Shown here: positions 16,621 to 24,813 of the stretch, piece after piece
Layout: the number at the start of each line of letters is the position of its first letter
How positions within the stretch are numbered: the first letter of the stretch is position 1
Assembly: GCA_019686135.1 (NCBI GenBank)
Contig: JADGHL010000050.1
Span: 1 to 33,046, forward strand
Length of the DNA: 33,046 bases
Direction of reading: 5' to 3'
Origin: Myxococcaceae bacterium
Lineage (GTDB): Bacteria; Myxococcota; Myxococcia; Myxococcales; Myxococcaceae
The notes under the pieces: generated by a model
Databases searched by the model: none
What the model was told of the DNA's origin: nothing
Seen by the model: only the letters and a program-made list of their open reading frames with translations
Program-made: the position numbers and the translations under genes

Positions 16621-18576
16621 CTAGCCCGCAGCGGCGGCTGGGCCGGAGGCGGGCGCGAGCCGGGCGACCAGCACCTCGAGATCCTGATCCAGCGTCGGCA
16701 TCTCCATCAGCACCGCATTGGCGTCCCAGGCGAAGTCGCCGGACGAGCGGGTGGCCAGCTCGATCAGCGCCTCCTCCGGCGTCTTCCCGTCCATCTGGGC
16801 GAAGACCACTCGGCCGCTCTCGAGCTGCAGCGAGGCCTCCCGCCCGCCGCGCGAGACGGTCAGCCGCCCCGACTTGCGGTTGCGGGCCAGCACGCGGAGG
16901 ACCTCGTGCATCGACAGCTCGTCGAAGGTGCCTTGTACCAGCCGCGCCGGTGCGCCGTGGACGATCCGATCCTCGTTGAGGTCCATGATCGTCTGCGCGG
17001 CGGCCTCCGCGTCGAGCGGGAGCGAGACGATGGTGTTCACCCCGTGCTGCTGGAGCTGCGCGCGGGTGGGGGGATCCGCCTCGCCGAGCACCGCGATCGG
17101 CACGCCGGCGCACTCGGGCTGGCTGCGCACGTACTGGGTGAGCGCGATCAGATCCGGCAGCCCGAAGCGCAGCGCCACCACCAGCAGATCCGCCTCGCCG
17201 CGGGTGACCGCCTCCGCCACGCCGTCCAGCGCGGGGACCCCGTGCGCCACCAGGCCTGCGCGGAGCAGACCGTCCACCAGCGCCGTGCGCACGGAGGCGT
17301 CCGACTCCGCAACGAGGATCACCCGCCCGTCGTTCTCGATCCGCTGCCGGAGCAGATCGCCGCTCTGCAGCCGCTCGAGGATCTCCACCACCTGGGGGTC
17401 GTAGAGCCGGCCGGCCTCGCTGCGCAGGTGCGCCAGCGCCTCGGCCTTGGCGAGCGCGCGGCCCAGCCCGTTCTTCGGGTTGCGCGTCAGGTCGAGGTAG
17501 GCGTCCACGGCCGCCAGCACGCGCGCGCCGGGAGCGATCTCGTCGCCGCGCGCGCCCTGCGGAACGCCGCTGCCGTCCCAGGCCTCGTGGAGTTGGGCGA
17601 GGATCGCGTTGACTTGCACCGGCAGGTGCACGGTCTCGAAGAGCTTGATCGGCGCGCGGAAGAAGCGCTTCGCCTCCGCCTTCCACTCCGGCTGCGCGGC
17701 GTTGGCGGCAAGCGTCAGGTGCTTGTCGGTGGGTTTGCCGAGATCGTGCAGATACGCGGCGATGGCGATGAAGGAGACGTCGCGCGGGGGCAGCCCCAGG
17801 CGCCGCGCCACCTGTCCCGCCTGCCGCGCCAGGAGCGCCGAGTGGCCGCGGAAGTGCTCGCGCCGGGCCTCCAGCATTCCCACGAGGATCGACAACGTCT
17901 CGATGTAGTCGTTGTCCCCCAGCGTCCCGCGCACCGCGCCGAAAAGGTCCTTCATCTGGGTGGGCTGGCCGGTGCCGCCGCGCAGGCGCGCGCGGAGCGA
18001 CGGATCGGTCTCCGCGCGGAGCGACGGGGAGGATTTGATGCCTGTGTTGCCCACGCCCTCCCACGCGCGGGAGAGCGCCGAGACGTCGGCGCGGGCGTTG
18101 GAGCCGGTGGCCTCCTGGGAGAACGCGGTGGGATCGCCGTAGTAGTGCTTGCGGATGCCCGCGAGGATCGCCGAACGCAGCGCGATGAAGGCGTGGATCT
18201 CCTCCATCTCGGTGACCAGCGCGATCTCCTTCACCAGCGCTTCGTTCTGCGGTTCGGCCATCACCACCGAGAGCGCGCGCCGTTCGCGGTCCCAGGCGAT
18301 CGGCAACACCAGCTGTTGCTCTGCCATCCGCACCGGGATTCGGTCCAGCACCTCGGGGGGGATCTTCACCTGCGCCAGCTTCTCGGTGGAGACGAAGCGG
18401 GTCTTGAACTCGGCCGCGAGGAAGCGCAGCAGCTGGGCCTCCTGGAGCACGCCGATCTCCACGAGGCAGTCGCCCAGCTTGTGACCGGTGATCCGCTGCT
18501 GCGCGAGCGCCTTCTCCAGCGCCTCGGCGGTGATCAGCCCCGATTCGATCAGCCGCTCTCCGAGTTTCTTGGCCAT
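16621..18576 (-). CDS. MshEN / HD-GYP / receiver / DUF4388 signalling protein
   Basis: A 651-residue cytoplasmic protein. Residues 1-147 form a MshEN (GspE N-terminal) domain with KLGERLIESGLITAEALEKA and KLGDCLVEIGVLQEAQLL, a fold that binds cyclic di-GMP in MshE. Residues about 230-405 form an HD-GYP-type phosphodiesterase domain with His277-Asp278 (YLHDLGK) and LHEAWDGSGVP at 329-339, where the standard HHExxDGxGYP has lost its first His and the Tyr. Residues 418-533 look like a receiver domain, but the phosphorylated Asp position reads ADLLVVALRFG, so it is probably not phosphorylated. Residues 546-620 are DUF4388 (QGTFDELSMHEVLRVLARNRKSGRL), common in myxobacterial signalling proteins. 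I infer a cyclic di-GMP-sensing regulator, perhaps of pili or secretion. The ATG at 18576 starts at the domain. It lies downstream of the HD-nuclease gene on the same strand, 69 bp away. Confidence 0.85.
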   Translation of the reverse strand: MAKKLGERLIESGLITAEALEKALAQQRITGHKLGDCLVEIGVLQEAQLLRFLAAEFKTRFVSTEKLAQVKIPPEVLDRIPVRMAEQQLVLPIAWDRERRALSVVMAEPQNEALVKEIALVTEMEEIHAFIALRSAILAGIRKHYYGDPTAFSQEATGSNARADVSALSRAWEGVGNTGIKSSPSLRAETDPSLRARLRGGTGQPTQMKDLFGAVRGTLGDNDYIETLSILVGMLEARREHFRGHSALLARQAGQVARRLGLPPRDVSFIAIAAYLHDLGKPTDKHLTLAANAAQPEWKAEAKRFFRAPIKLFETVHLPVQVNAILAQLHEAWDGSGVPQGARGDEIAPGARVLAAVDAYLDLTRNPKNGLGRALAKAEALAHLRSEAGRLYDPQVVEILERLQSGDLLRQRIENDGRVILVAESDASVRTALVDGLLRAGLVAHGVPALDGVAEAVTRGEADLLVVALRFGLPDLIALTQYVRSQPECAGVPIAVLGEADPPTRAQLQQHGVNTIVSLPLDAEAAAQTIMDLNEDRIVHGAPARLVQGTFDELSMHEVLRVLARNRKSGRLTVSRGGREASLQLESGRVVFAQMDGKTPEEALIELATRSSGDFAWDANAVLMEMPTLDQDLEVLVARLAPASGPAAAAG

Positions 18577-18645
18577 CGTCGCAAAGACGACTCTACGCGC
18601 CGGGTCCGGAGGCGTCCAAAAGGGACCCCGGCGCCCGGTGCCGGC

Positions 18646-19989
18646 CTACGCCGGCTCGCCGTCCGGGCGGACGTCGGACGCGCCCTCGGGCTCGGCGTCC
18701 GGGCGCGCGTCCAAAGCGGGCTTTGGCGGCGCTTCGGGGAGGGCGGTGGCGGCGATCTGCGCGAGCGGCTTGAACGACGGGAACCCTCCGCCCTTGTCCT
18801 TCTTCTTGCCGCGGTTCCGCCGCGACGGCCGGCCCTCGAGCGGTGACCGCCGGCGCGCAGTGGGCGCAGGCCCCTTCCACAGATGGCGGTCGTACAGGCG
18901 CGTGGTTTCGGTCCAGTTCCCCTCGAGCTCGTCGCGCTCCATGATCTCCAGCCACGAGGCCACGCGCGAGTCGATGGTGTCGATGAGGTGCACCAGCTGC
19001 GCCTCCAGCGTCATCGGCACCTTCGGCGAACCCCAGTCCAGCTGGCCGTGGTGGGCGAGCACGATGTGCGTGAGGTGGTGTTCGAGCAGCGCGGGGAAGC
19101 CGGGCAAGCGCGCGGCCTTCTCGTGGATCTTCTGCGCGCACATCACCAGGTGGCCCACCAGCCGCCCCTGATCGGTGTACTCGAAGCCGCCGCTGCGGTT
19201 GGGGACGATCTCCTGGACCTTGCAGATGTCGTGGAGCAGCGCGCCGGCGACGAGGAGATCGCGATCCACCATCGGGTAGTGATCCGCGATCCGGTGGGCG
19301 AGCTTGATCACCGAGAGGATGTGATCCGCCAGCCCTCCGCGGTACGCGTGGTGGATGCCCTTGGCAGCCGGGGCGATGGGCAGCGTGGGGGCGATGTCCG
19401 GATCGTCGAGGAACGACAGGAGCAGCGCGCGCACGTGCCCGTCCTGGACGCGCTCGACCTGTTCGCGGATTTGCGCCACGACGCGATCGCCGGCGGACGG
19501 GCCCGGCTGGGGAGCCTTTTCACGCCGCTCCTCGGCCGGCTTCTTCTCCTTCTCCGCCGCGAGTGCAGCGGGTGGGGAAGGCGCCGCGGGCGCAGGTGCT
19601 GGAGCAGCGGGCGTCTCGGCGGGTGGCGGGACGCGGAATCCCTCCGGATCGATCGGCTCCGGATCCAGCCGTTCGATCGACTCGATCACCACCTGCGGCC
19701 GCTTCTGCCAGAGGATTACGCTTCCCTTGACCAGCACATAGTCGTTCTCCACGAAGGTGGGCTCGATCGCGTCGACGTTGTCGAACACCCGCGCGTCGAT
19801 CTCGCCGGTGCGATCGCCCAGGGCGAGCGCGAGGAACGACCGGCCGCTCCGGGCGGTCTGCCGCGTCTTGCGCGTCACCTTGAAGACCGTGTGCAGGGTC
19901 TGCTTCTCGCGGAGGTCCTTGACGTAGACCTTGCGAATCGTCTCGACCTCACCTTCCGCGGGGAGGTTCGCGTCCGTGCTTGCGCTCAT
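18646..19989 (-). CDS. OB-fold/HD-domain 3'-5' exoribonuclease (YhaM-like)
   Basis: A 447-residue cytoplasmic protein. Residues about 20-108 are an OB-fold nucleic-acid-binding domain (FLALALGDRTGEIDARVFDNVD). Residues 121-170 are a Pro/Ala/Glu-rich linker. Residues about 205-365 are an HD domain (HAYRGGLADHILSVIKLA, GALLHDICKV with His253-Asp254, HIVLAHHGQLDWGSP). This OB plus HD layout matches YhaM/CBF1, a 3'-5' exoribonuclease of Gram-positive bacteria also found in deltaproteobacteria. YhaM is about 310 residues long; the linker and a basic C-terminal tail (RRNRGKKKDKGG, then an acidic end) account for the difference. The ATG at 19989 begins a short acidic leader. An ATG in the same frame at 20124 would add 45 unlike residues and overlap the divergent gene. 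The GSPKVPMTLEA segment is well conserved in the family. Confidence 0.86.
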   Translation of the reverse strand: MSASTDANLPAEGEVETIRKVYVKDLREKQTLHTVFKVTRKTRQTARSGRSFLALALGDRTGEIDARVFDNVDAIEPTFVENDYVLVKGSVILWQKRPQVVIESIERLDPEPIDPEGFRVPPPAETPAAPAPAPAAPSPPAALAAEKEKKPAEERREKAPQPGPSAGDRVVAQIREQVERVQDGHVRALLLSFLDDPDIAPTLPIAPAAKGIHHAYRGGLADHILSVIKLAHRIADHYPMVDRDLLVAGALLHDICKVQEIVPNRSGGFEYTDQGRLVGHLVMCAQKIHEKAARLPGFPALLEHHLTHIVLAHHGQLDWGSPKVPMTLEAQLVHLIDTIDSRVASWLEIMERDELEGNWTETTRLYDRHLWKGPAPTARRRSPLEGRPSRRNRGKKKDKGGGFPSFKPLAQIAATALPEAPPKPALDARPDAEPEGASDVRPDGEPA

Positions 19990-20032
19990 AGTGGGCGCGC
20001 AGCCTAGCCCTTCGTCGCGTAGGATGGGGGAC

Positions 20033-20641
20033 ATGATGCTGACCGCCCTGGCGATGATGGTCGTGCTGGCGGACCCTCCCGCGAACGACGGGTGGGAGGT
20101 CGCCGCCCAGGAAGACAACCTCACCGTCTACGCGCGCGAACGGAAGGACACGAGCGTCCGCGAGATGAAGGCGGTGGGGGTGATCGACGCGCCGCCCGAG
20201 AAGGTGTGGAAGGCGCTGCGCGACTACGAGAACTACTCGAAGACGATGCCGTACACCCAGGTCTCGAAGATCGTGGCGCGCGAGGGCGGTGACAAGGTGA
20301 TCTGGTTCTACTCGGTGGTGAACACGCCGATCGTCGCGCGCCGGGACTACTGCATCAAGCTCACCGACGTGTCGAAGTGGGACAACGGCAAGGGCTACTT
20401 GAAGGTGGTCTGGACCGCGAGCAACGACAAGGCGCCGCCCAAACCGGACGACGTGGTCCGCGTCACGGTGAACGACGGCTACTGGCTGCTCGAGCCCGTG
20501 GACGGCGGCAAGAAGACGAAGGCGACCTACTACGTTTTCACCGACCCGGGCGGTTCGCTGCCGAAGTGGCTCGTGAACAAGGCGAACAGCAGTGCCGTGC
20601 CGGACGTGTTCGAGGCGACGCGGAAGGCGGCACTGAAGTAA
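20033..20641 (+). CDS. Exported START/SRPBCC lipid-binding-like protein
   Basis: A 202-residue protein with a short hydrophobic leader (MMLTALAMMVVLADPP) and a helix-grip domain of the START/SRPBCC group. Matching features are WEVAAQEDNLTVYARERKDTSVREMKAVG, APPEKVWKALRDYENYSKTMPYT, a central IWFYSVVNTPIVARRDYCIK, and a C-terminal helix (GGSLPKWLVNKANSSAVPDVFEATRKA). These proteins bind hydrophobic ligands in a deep cavity; the ligand here is unknown. ATGs at 20024, 20033 and 20036 are in frame. GGGGG six bases upstream of 20036, with the leader length, favours 20033 or 20036. It is divergent from the HD nuclease, whose start lies only 43 bp away, so the two share a very short promoter region. 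Confidence 0.83.
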   Translation: MMLTALAMMVVLADPPANDGWEVAAQEDNLTVYARERKDTSVREMKAVGVIDAPPEKVWKALRDYENYSKTMPYTQVSKIVAREGGDKVIWFYSVVNTPIVARRDYCIKLTDVSKWDNGKGYLKVVWTASNDKAPPKPDDVVRVTVNDGYWLLEPVDGGKKTKATYYVFTDPGGSLPKWLVNKANSSAVPDVFEATRKAALK

Positions 20642-20662
20642 CCGTCTACCGTCTACCGTCCG
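20642..20662 (+). repeat. Three-copy heptamer tandem repeat (CCGTCTA)
   Basis: Units CCGTCTA, CCGTCTA and CCGTCCG run directly from the base after the START-like gene's stop codon. An inverted copy (GTAGACGG, 20742-20749) lies just after the stop of the convergent methyltransferase gene, giving an 8-bp inverted repeat with CCGTCTAC at 20642-20649. The same heptamer occurs at 28827-28847. Confidence 0.75.
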
Positions 20663-20758
20663 CAGCAACCCCCACGGTCCAGCGCTGCTGTCAGCGCCTG
20701 CGCCGGTGCTCCGACCCGCCGCCGGCACGAAGACGCCTGCCGTAGACGGAAGACCGCT

Positions 20759-21910
20759 TCAAGCAATCTCGAGCACGACGCTCGCGAGCGCATCCGGCGC
20801 TCCCGCCGGCGCCGGGAAATCCGCCGGCGCGGCCGGCCGCAGCAGGCGATAGGCGGCGCGGCCTTCGGCGTCGCAGGCCAGAAGGACATGCGCTTCCAGC
20901 GGCTTCGACCCGAGCGCGGCGTCCGGCGCGGCGATGAGCAGCCTTCCTCCGTGCCGCGTGGCCTTCAGCGACAGAAGGATCAGCTCGTCGAGCTCCTGCG
21001 TCCACCTGTCGCGGTCCGGCCCGCGCGCGCTCGCGTGGAGCAGCACCAGATCGAATGTTCGGTCCAGCGCCCGCAGGGCCTCGAGCGGCGTGGCCACGTC
21101 CACCGCGGCGCGGTTCATCAGCCCGTTGGCCTCCACGTTCTCCCGCGCCAGATCGGCGGACTCGAAGTCCTGCGCGAAGGCGACGATCTCCCGCGCACCG
21201 CCGAGCCCGGCCTGGACGATCGTCCCGCCCACGAAGCAGGACGGATCCAGCACACGCGCGCTCTCGGAGAGCCGCTCCACCGTCCTCCGCACCTCGCGCA
21301 GCGCGTACGAGTAGCCGGTCTCGCTTCCGTGAAGAAGGTCGATGCTCAGCCGCGCGCCCAGCTCGAGCAGGCGCGTCCACCGGGGCGGCGTCCCCCACAG
21401 CACGCGGGAGCGCTCCTTCGGCAGGCCGGCCCGCTCGCGGCGCTGCGAGTCGTTGCGGAGGATCACCGACCGCGCCTGCGCCACCTCCACGAGCGAGCGG
21501 ACGATCTCCTCGAGCCGCCGGTCCATCGCGCGCGTGGTGGTCTGAACCGCGAAGTGACCGTCGAAGCGGTCGACCGCCAGCCCGGGCATGGCGTCGCCCT
21601 CGTCGTTGATGAAGCGGCAGTAGCGCGGGTCGTCCACCAGCATCGCCCGCCGCTCCATCGCGCGGCGGACCTGGCGGGGGATGAAGCCCTCGGCGCTCTC
21701 GTGCGGCAGCCCCAGGCGGCGCACGGCGATCTCGCCTTCGCCCTCCGCGAAATCGCCGATCCCCACCGGCATCCCCTCCGGATCGCGCAGCTCGATGGGT
21801 TCGGACGTGTCGGTGGCCCCTTCCACCGACACGATGTCCTCGCGGCGGATGGCCGGCGCGCCCCGCTCGACGCGGCGTGCGGCCTGCTCGGTGAGCGTGG
21901 TGATCGTCAC
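20759..21910 (-). CDS. RlmI-like class I SAM methyltransferase paralogue with lost catalytic motif
   Basis: A 383-residue protein with the architecture of RlmI/YccW 23S rRNA cytosine methyltransferases: an N-terminal PUA-like domain (RGAPAIRREDIVSVEG), a middle domain (FINDEGDAMPGLAVDRFDG, SVILRNDSQRRERAGL) and a Rossmann methyltransferase domain (LDPSCFVGGTIVQAGLGGA, ENVEANGL). Key residues differ. The family's GxxTGFFLDQRxNR reads GSETGYSYALREVRR, and the DPP motif after the fourth strand (FDLVILDPP) reads FDLVLLHAS at 286-294. PUA signature residues (HPWVF) are also altered. I infer a divergent or inactive paralogue; SAM binding may persist. The start is likely GTG 21910, because GGGAGG lies nine bases upstream. 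An ATG at 21934 in the same frame includes that ribosome site as codons and is less likely. Confidence 0.75.
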   Translation of the reverse strand: MTITTLTEQAARRVERGAPAIRREDIVSVEGATDTSEPIELRDPEGMPVGIGDFAEGEGEIAVRRLGLPHESAEGFIPRQVRRAMERRAMLVDDPRYCRFINDEGDAMPGLAVDRFDGHFAVQTTTRAMDRRLEEIVRSLVEVAQARSVILRNDSQRRERAGLPKERSRVLWGTPPRWTRLLELGARLSIDLLHGSETGYSYALREVRRTVERLSESARVLDPSCFVGGTIVQAGLGGAREIVAFAQDFESADLARENVEANGLMNRAAVDVATPLEALRALDRTFDLVLLHASARGPDRDRWTQELDELILLSLKATRHGGRLLIAAPDAALGSKPLEAHVLLACDAEGRAAYRLLRPAAPADFPAPAGAPDALASVVLEIA

Positions 21911-22143
21911 GGCCGGATGCCTCCCGGGGAACATTGGTCATCCGGTGAACGTCCGCCCACGTCGTCGGCACCATCAGCGGGCGTCCGCCGCCTCCGCCGC
22001 AGGGCGGCCGGCCCCGCGGTGGGGTGTAGGTTCTTCCCCGTCAACACCGGAAGATTTTCAGGCTGTCGGTCTAGAGGTCCGTTCAAACACCGACAACATC
22101 ACGCGTTTCACCCCGGCATGGACCTCGCAAAGCGGCGCGGGGC

Positions 22144-22425
22144 ATGCGGAGGTTCGAAGACCGGGCGTCGCGTCCATTCAGCGTGGAGGTCAACCCGTCG
22201 GCGTGGCTCCCGGTGGGGAGGATGTCGGCTCAGAGCTGTCAGCAGGTGCTGCAGGCGCTGGAGCGGATCGCCGAGCTGGCCACGCTCGCTCCGGTGTCGC
22301 CGGATGCGCTGCGCGCGGGCGATCACGATCTGTTCGTCATGACCGTGAACGGCACCCTCGAGGCCCGCTACGAGCTCGACCTCGCCGCGCGCGTGGTGCG
22401 CCTGGTCGACCTGAGCTTCATCTGA
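22144..22425 (+). CDS. Small protein, possibly RelE/ParE-like fold
   Basis: A 93-residue protein with good codon bias but no firm family. Two central helices (SAQSCQQVLQALERIAELA) precede a C-terminal beta hairpin (LFVMTVNGTLEARYELDLAARVVRLVDLSFI). This order, with the end 'Y-E-L-D-x-x-x-R-V-V-R-L-V-D-L', resembles RelE/ParE toxins. No antitoxin gene lies next to it, and the upstream 200 bp hold no small frame that looks like one. It could be a RelE-fold protein with another role, or unrelated. The ATG at 22144 has only a weak ribosome site. The AT-richer stretch at about 22040-22110 just upstream is a likely promoter area. Confidence 0.55.
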   Translation: MRRFEDRASRPFSVEVNPSAWLPVGRMSAQSCQQVLQALERIAELATLAPVSPDALRAGDHDLFVMTVNGTLEARYELDLAARVVRLVDLSFI

Positions 22426-22434
22426 GGCGCCGTT

Positions 22435-22472
22435 CGTCCCGCCTGCGGACGCGCCATCCGTCCGGCGGGACG
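22435..22472 (+). terminator. Strong hairpin after the small gene
   Basis: An outer 9-bp stem (CGTCCCGCC with GGCGGGACG) continues, after a 3-base bulge, into an inner 5-bp stem (GGACG with CGTCC) with a 7-base loop. It starts 10 bases after the stop of the 93-residue gene. No T-run follows, so it may be a transcript-end stabiliser and not a classical intrinsic terminator. Confidence 0.5.
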
Positions 22473-22556
22473 CGCACGGATGTGCTTCTCCCCGGAATCG
22501 CCGCTGGCACGTATCGTGATGGGCCGCCCTCCGGCTTCCCGGGAAGGGCAGACGGA

Positions 22557-22967
22557 ATGGGGCGGGAGAAGAAGGCGGCGTGCAGCGGGCTCGAGGCGCT
22601 CGCGCAGGTGCTCGACGGCGCAGTGGTGCCCAGGCCCTCGCAGAAGACGCTCGAACAATGGATGTGCTTCCTCGCCGCGGTCTGGAACGGGATGGTCATC
22701 TACGCGCAGCTCGGCGAGTGGGAACCGATCCGCGACGTGATGCGGCGGATCGACGCCCTCAGGGAGCCGGAGCGCACCCGAATGAGCGAGCTGTTCCTCG
22801 CCGCGGTGGAGCGGTGGCTGCGCTCGTTCCGGAATGCGGGCTGGCTCTACCGGCACGTGCACGTCGTGGTGGGGGAGGGCGGTGAGCTCCGGGTGCGCGC
22901 CGAGTGCATCCCCCTGGGGCGGTGGCTGAACGACGGCATGACGCTCCGGGTGGGCCTGCCGGACTGA
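22557..22967 (+). CDS. Conserved-looking hypothetical protein
   Basis: A 136-residue protein that I do not recognise. It starts MGREKKAACSGLEALAQVLD. It is mostly helical (TLEQWMCFLAAVWNGMVIYAQLG, RDVMRRIDALREPERTRMSELFLAAVERWLRSF) and ends in two or three beta strands (RHVHVVVGEGGELRVRAECIP, MTLRVGLPD). There is no signal peptide or membrane helix. Codon use matches its neighbours, so it is a genuine gene. AAGGG about 9 bases upstream supports the ATG at 22557. It ends 7 bp from the convergent oxidoreductase gene. No function can be proposed. Confidence 0.65.
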   Translation: MGREKKAACSGLEALAQVLDGAVVPRPSQKTLEQWMCFLAAVWNGMVIYAQLGEWEPIRDVMRRIDALREPERTRMSELFLAAVERWLRSFRNAGWLYRHVHVVVGEGGELRVRAECIPLGRWLNDGMTLRVGLPD

Positions 22968-22974
22968 AGCCGGT

Positions 22975-24570
22975 TCAGCTCAGCTCGCGGGCGATCTGCT
23001 CGGCGATCCGCAGCCCGTCGATCGCCGAGCTGACGATCCCGCCGGCGTAGCCACAGCCTTCGCCGGACGGGTAAAGCCCCTCGAGCGACACCGACTGGAA
23101 GTCCTCGCCCCGGGTGACGCGCACGGGCGAAGAGGTCCGCGACTCGAGCGCGATCAGCTTCGCCTCGTCGCTGATGAAGCCGCGCATCTTCCGGTCGAAG
23201 CCCTTGAGCGCCTCTTTGATCGACTGGCGGTGCCGCTCGGGCAGCAGGCGGTTCAGATCCGCCTTCACGATCCCCGGGCGGTAGCTCGTCTTTCCCGGAT
23301 CCTTCTTCGACCGGCCGGCGAGGTAGTCGGGGATGGACTGGGCCGGCGCGATGAACCGGCCGCCGCCGAGCTCGTAGGCCTTTTTCTCCCAGAAGCGCTG
23401 GAACTGAAGCCCTGCCAGCGGGCCGGTGAACCCCTCGCGGTGGAAGTCCTCCACCGAGACGCTGACCACGATCCCCGCGTTGGCGAAGCGGGCGTTGCGG
23501 CGCGAGTTGCTCATCCCGTTGGTGCACTGCAGGCCCTCTTCGGTCGGCGTGGGCACCACGATCCCGCCGGGACACATGCAAAACGAGTAGATGCCCCGCA
23601 CCTCTCCATCCACCGCGAGGTTCTCCGCCAGCTTGTAGTCCGCAGGCGGCAGCTTCGGGTGGTCGGCCACCGGGCCGTACTGGATCCGGTTGATCAACGC
23701 CTGCGGATGTTCGGCGCGAAAGCCGATCGCGAACGGCTTGGGCTCCACCATCACCTTCGTTCCGCCCGCGAAGCGCTCGAACAGCTCGCGCGCCGAGTTC
23801 CCGGGCGCGAGCACCACCCGGTCGGCGTCGATGACTTCGCCATCCGCGAGCCGGACGCCCGCCACGCGCCCGTCGCCATAGGCGAGGTCCTCCACCCGGG
23901 TGTCGAAGCGCACCACGCAGCCCTGCGCCTTGAGGTATTCGCGCAGCTTCGCCACCGCTCCGGGCAACAGGTCCGAACCGATGTGCGGCTTGCCGTCGAC
24001 GAGGATGTGATCCGGCGCGCCGAACCGCGCGAACAGCTCGATTACCTTGCGGACCAGCGGATGGTTGATGCGGGTGGAGAGCTTGCCGTCCGTGTACGCC
24101 CCGGCGCCGCCCTCGCCGAAGTTCATGTTGCTCTCGGGGTTCAGCGTCCCATCGCGCATCAGCCGGGCGACGTCCTTGCGCCGCTCCACCACCTCCCGCC
24201 CGCGCTCGATGAGGATGCTCTTCACCCCGCGCTCGAGCAGGCCAAACGCGCAGAACAGACCCGCCGGACCCGTGCCGACGATGACCGGCCACTTCACCGG
24301 CTGGCGGACCGGCGGCAACGGCGGCGGCGGCGGCTCCACCAGCGAGACGTCGGGTGGGACCTTCGGGAGTTTGCGCCCGCCGGCCACCTCCACTTCCAGC
24401 GTGTGGATGTAGCGCGGGCTGCCCTTCTTCCGCGCGTCCAGCACGGAGCGGACCACGCGCACCGACTCGAGGTCCGCCGGCGTGACCCCCAGCTTCTCGG
24501 CCGCCCGGCGCGTGAGCAGGTTCTCCGGCTCGTCCAGCCAGAGGGGGATGTTGTTGACGCGATAGGCCAT
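22975..24570 (-). CDS. FAD-dependent oxidoreductase (COG2509-type dehydrogenase)
   Basis: A 531-residue flavoprotein. An N-terminal domain (MAYRVNNIPLWLDEPENLLTRRAAEKLG, RRAxxKLG-type) and a Pro-rich hinge precede the dinucleotide-binding fold PVIVGTGPAGLFCAFGLLERG (about 95-115). Further conserved blocks are ESNMNFGEGGAGAYTDGKLSTRI, MVEPKPFAIGFRAEHPQ, SFCMCPGGIVVPT, and the C-terminal FAD motif GLYPSGEGCGYAGGIVSSAIDG. These are typical of the widespread FAD-dependent dehydrogenases of COG2509, whose physiological substrate is not established. Length is normal. It stands alone on the minus strand, convergent with the 136-residue orphan. The ATG at 24570 fits the family start, although its ribosome site is weak. 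Confidence 0.9.
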   Translation of the reverse strand: MAYRVNNIPLWLDEPENLLTRRAAEKLGVTPADLESVRVVRSVLDARKKGSPRYIHTLEVEVAGGRKLPKVPPDVSLVEPPPPPLPPVRQPVKWPVIVGTGPAGLFCAFGLLERGVKSILIERGREVVERRKDVARLMRDGTLNPESNMNFGEGGAGAYTDGKLSTRINHPLVRKVIELFARFGAPDHILVDGKPHIGSDLLPGAVAKLREYLKAQGCVVRFDTRVEDLAYGDGRVAGVRLADGEVIDADRVVLAPGNSARELFERFAGGTKVMVEPKPFAIGFRAEHPQALINRIQYGPVADHPKLPPADYKLAENLAVDGEVRGIYSFCMCPGGIVVPTPTEEGLQCTNGMSNSRRNARFANAGIVVSVSVEDFHREGFTGPLAGLQFQRFWEKKAYELGGGRFIAPAQSIPDYLAGRSKKDPGKTSYRPGIVKADLNRLLPERHRQSIKEALKGFDRKMRGFISDEAKLIALESRTSSPVRVTRGEDFQSVSLEGLYPSGEGCGYAGGIVSSAIDGLRIAEQIARELS

Positions 24571-24718
24571 ATGTCCGGGAGGTCGGTGGGGCGGCCGCTC
24601 TTACGCAGCGGTGGTGAAAGAAAGCAAGCTCGCGGAACGGCTGTACATTTTTCCGGATATGGAAGTGCGTACCTACCTATGCACCCACGGTCGGGATTCC
24701 ACCGTGTTCCGGCGCGGG

Positions 24719-24738
24719 CTGCGAAGGTTGCTTCGCAG
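24719..24738. promoter_or_regulatory. Perfect 8-bp inverted repeat upstream of the sigma-54-like promoter
   Basis: CTGCGAAG, a GTTG loop, then CTTCGCAG. It lies about 76 bases upstream of the -24 element at 24814, a usual distance for an enhancer-binding activator. It could equally be an RNA hairpin. A second, weaker dyad (GGAA, ten bases, TTCC) lies near 24782-24799. Confidence 0.45.
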
Positions 24739-24813
24739 TGCGTCGCCCGGTCGCCTCCTCCTCGAAATGGCCCAACCCGCTGGAACGATTGGGTATTCCG
24801 TGAATGAGACCGG

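Noticed and set aside
16906..18846. Long plus-strand frame opposite the MshEN/HD-GYP gene
   Set aside because: It has shadow composition with no recognisable domain, while the minus strand shows four domains.
23230..24600. Long plus-strand frame opposite the FAD oxidoreductase
   Set aside because: It is antisense to a clear flavoprotein and has no motif. It is kept open only by GC bias.
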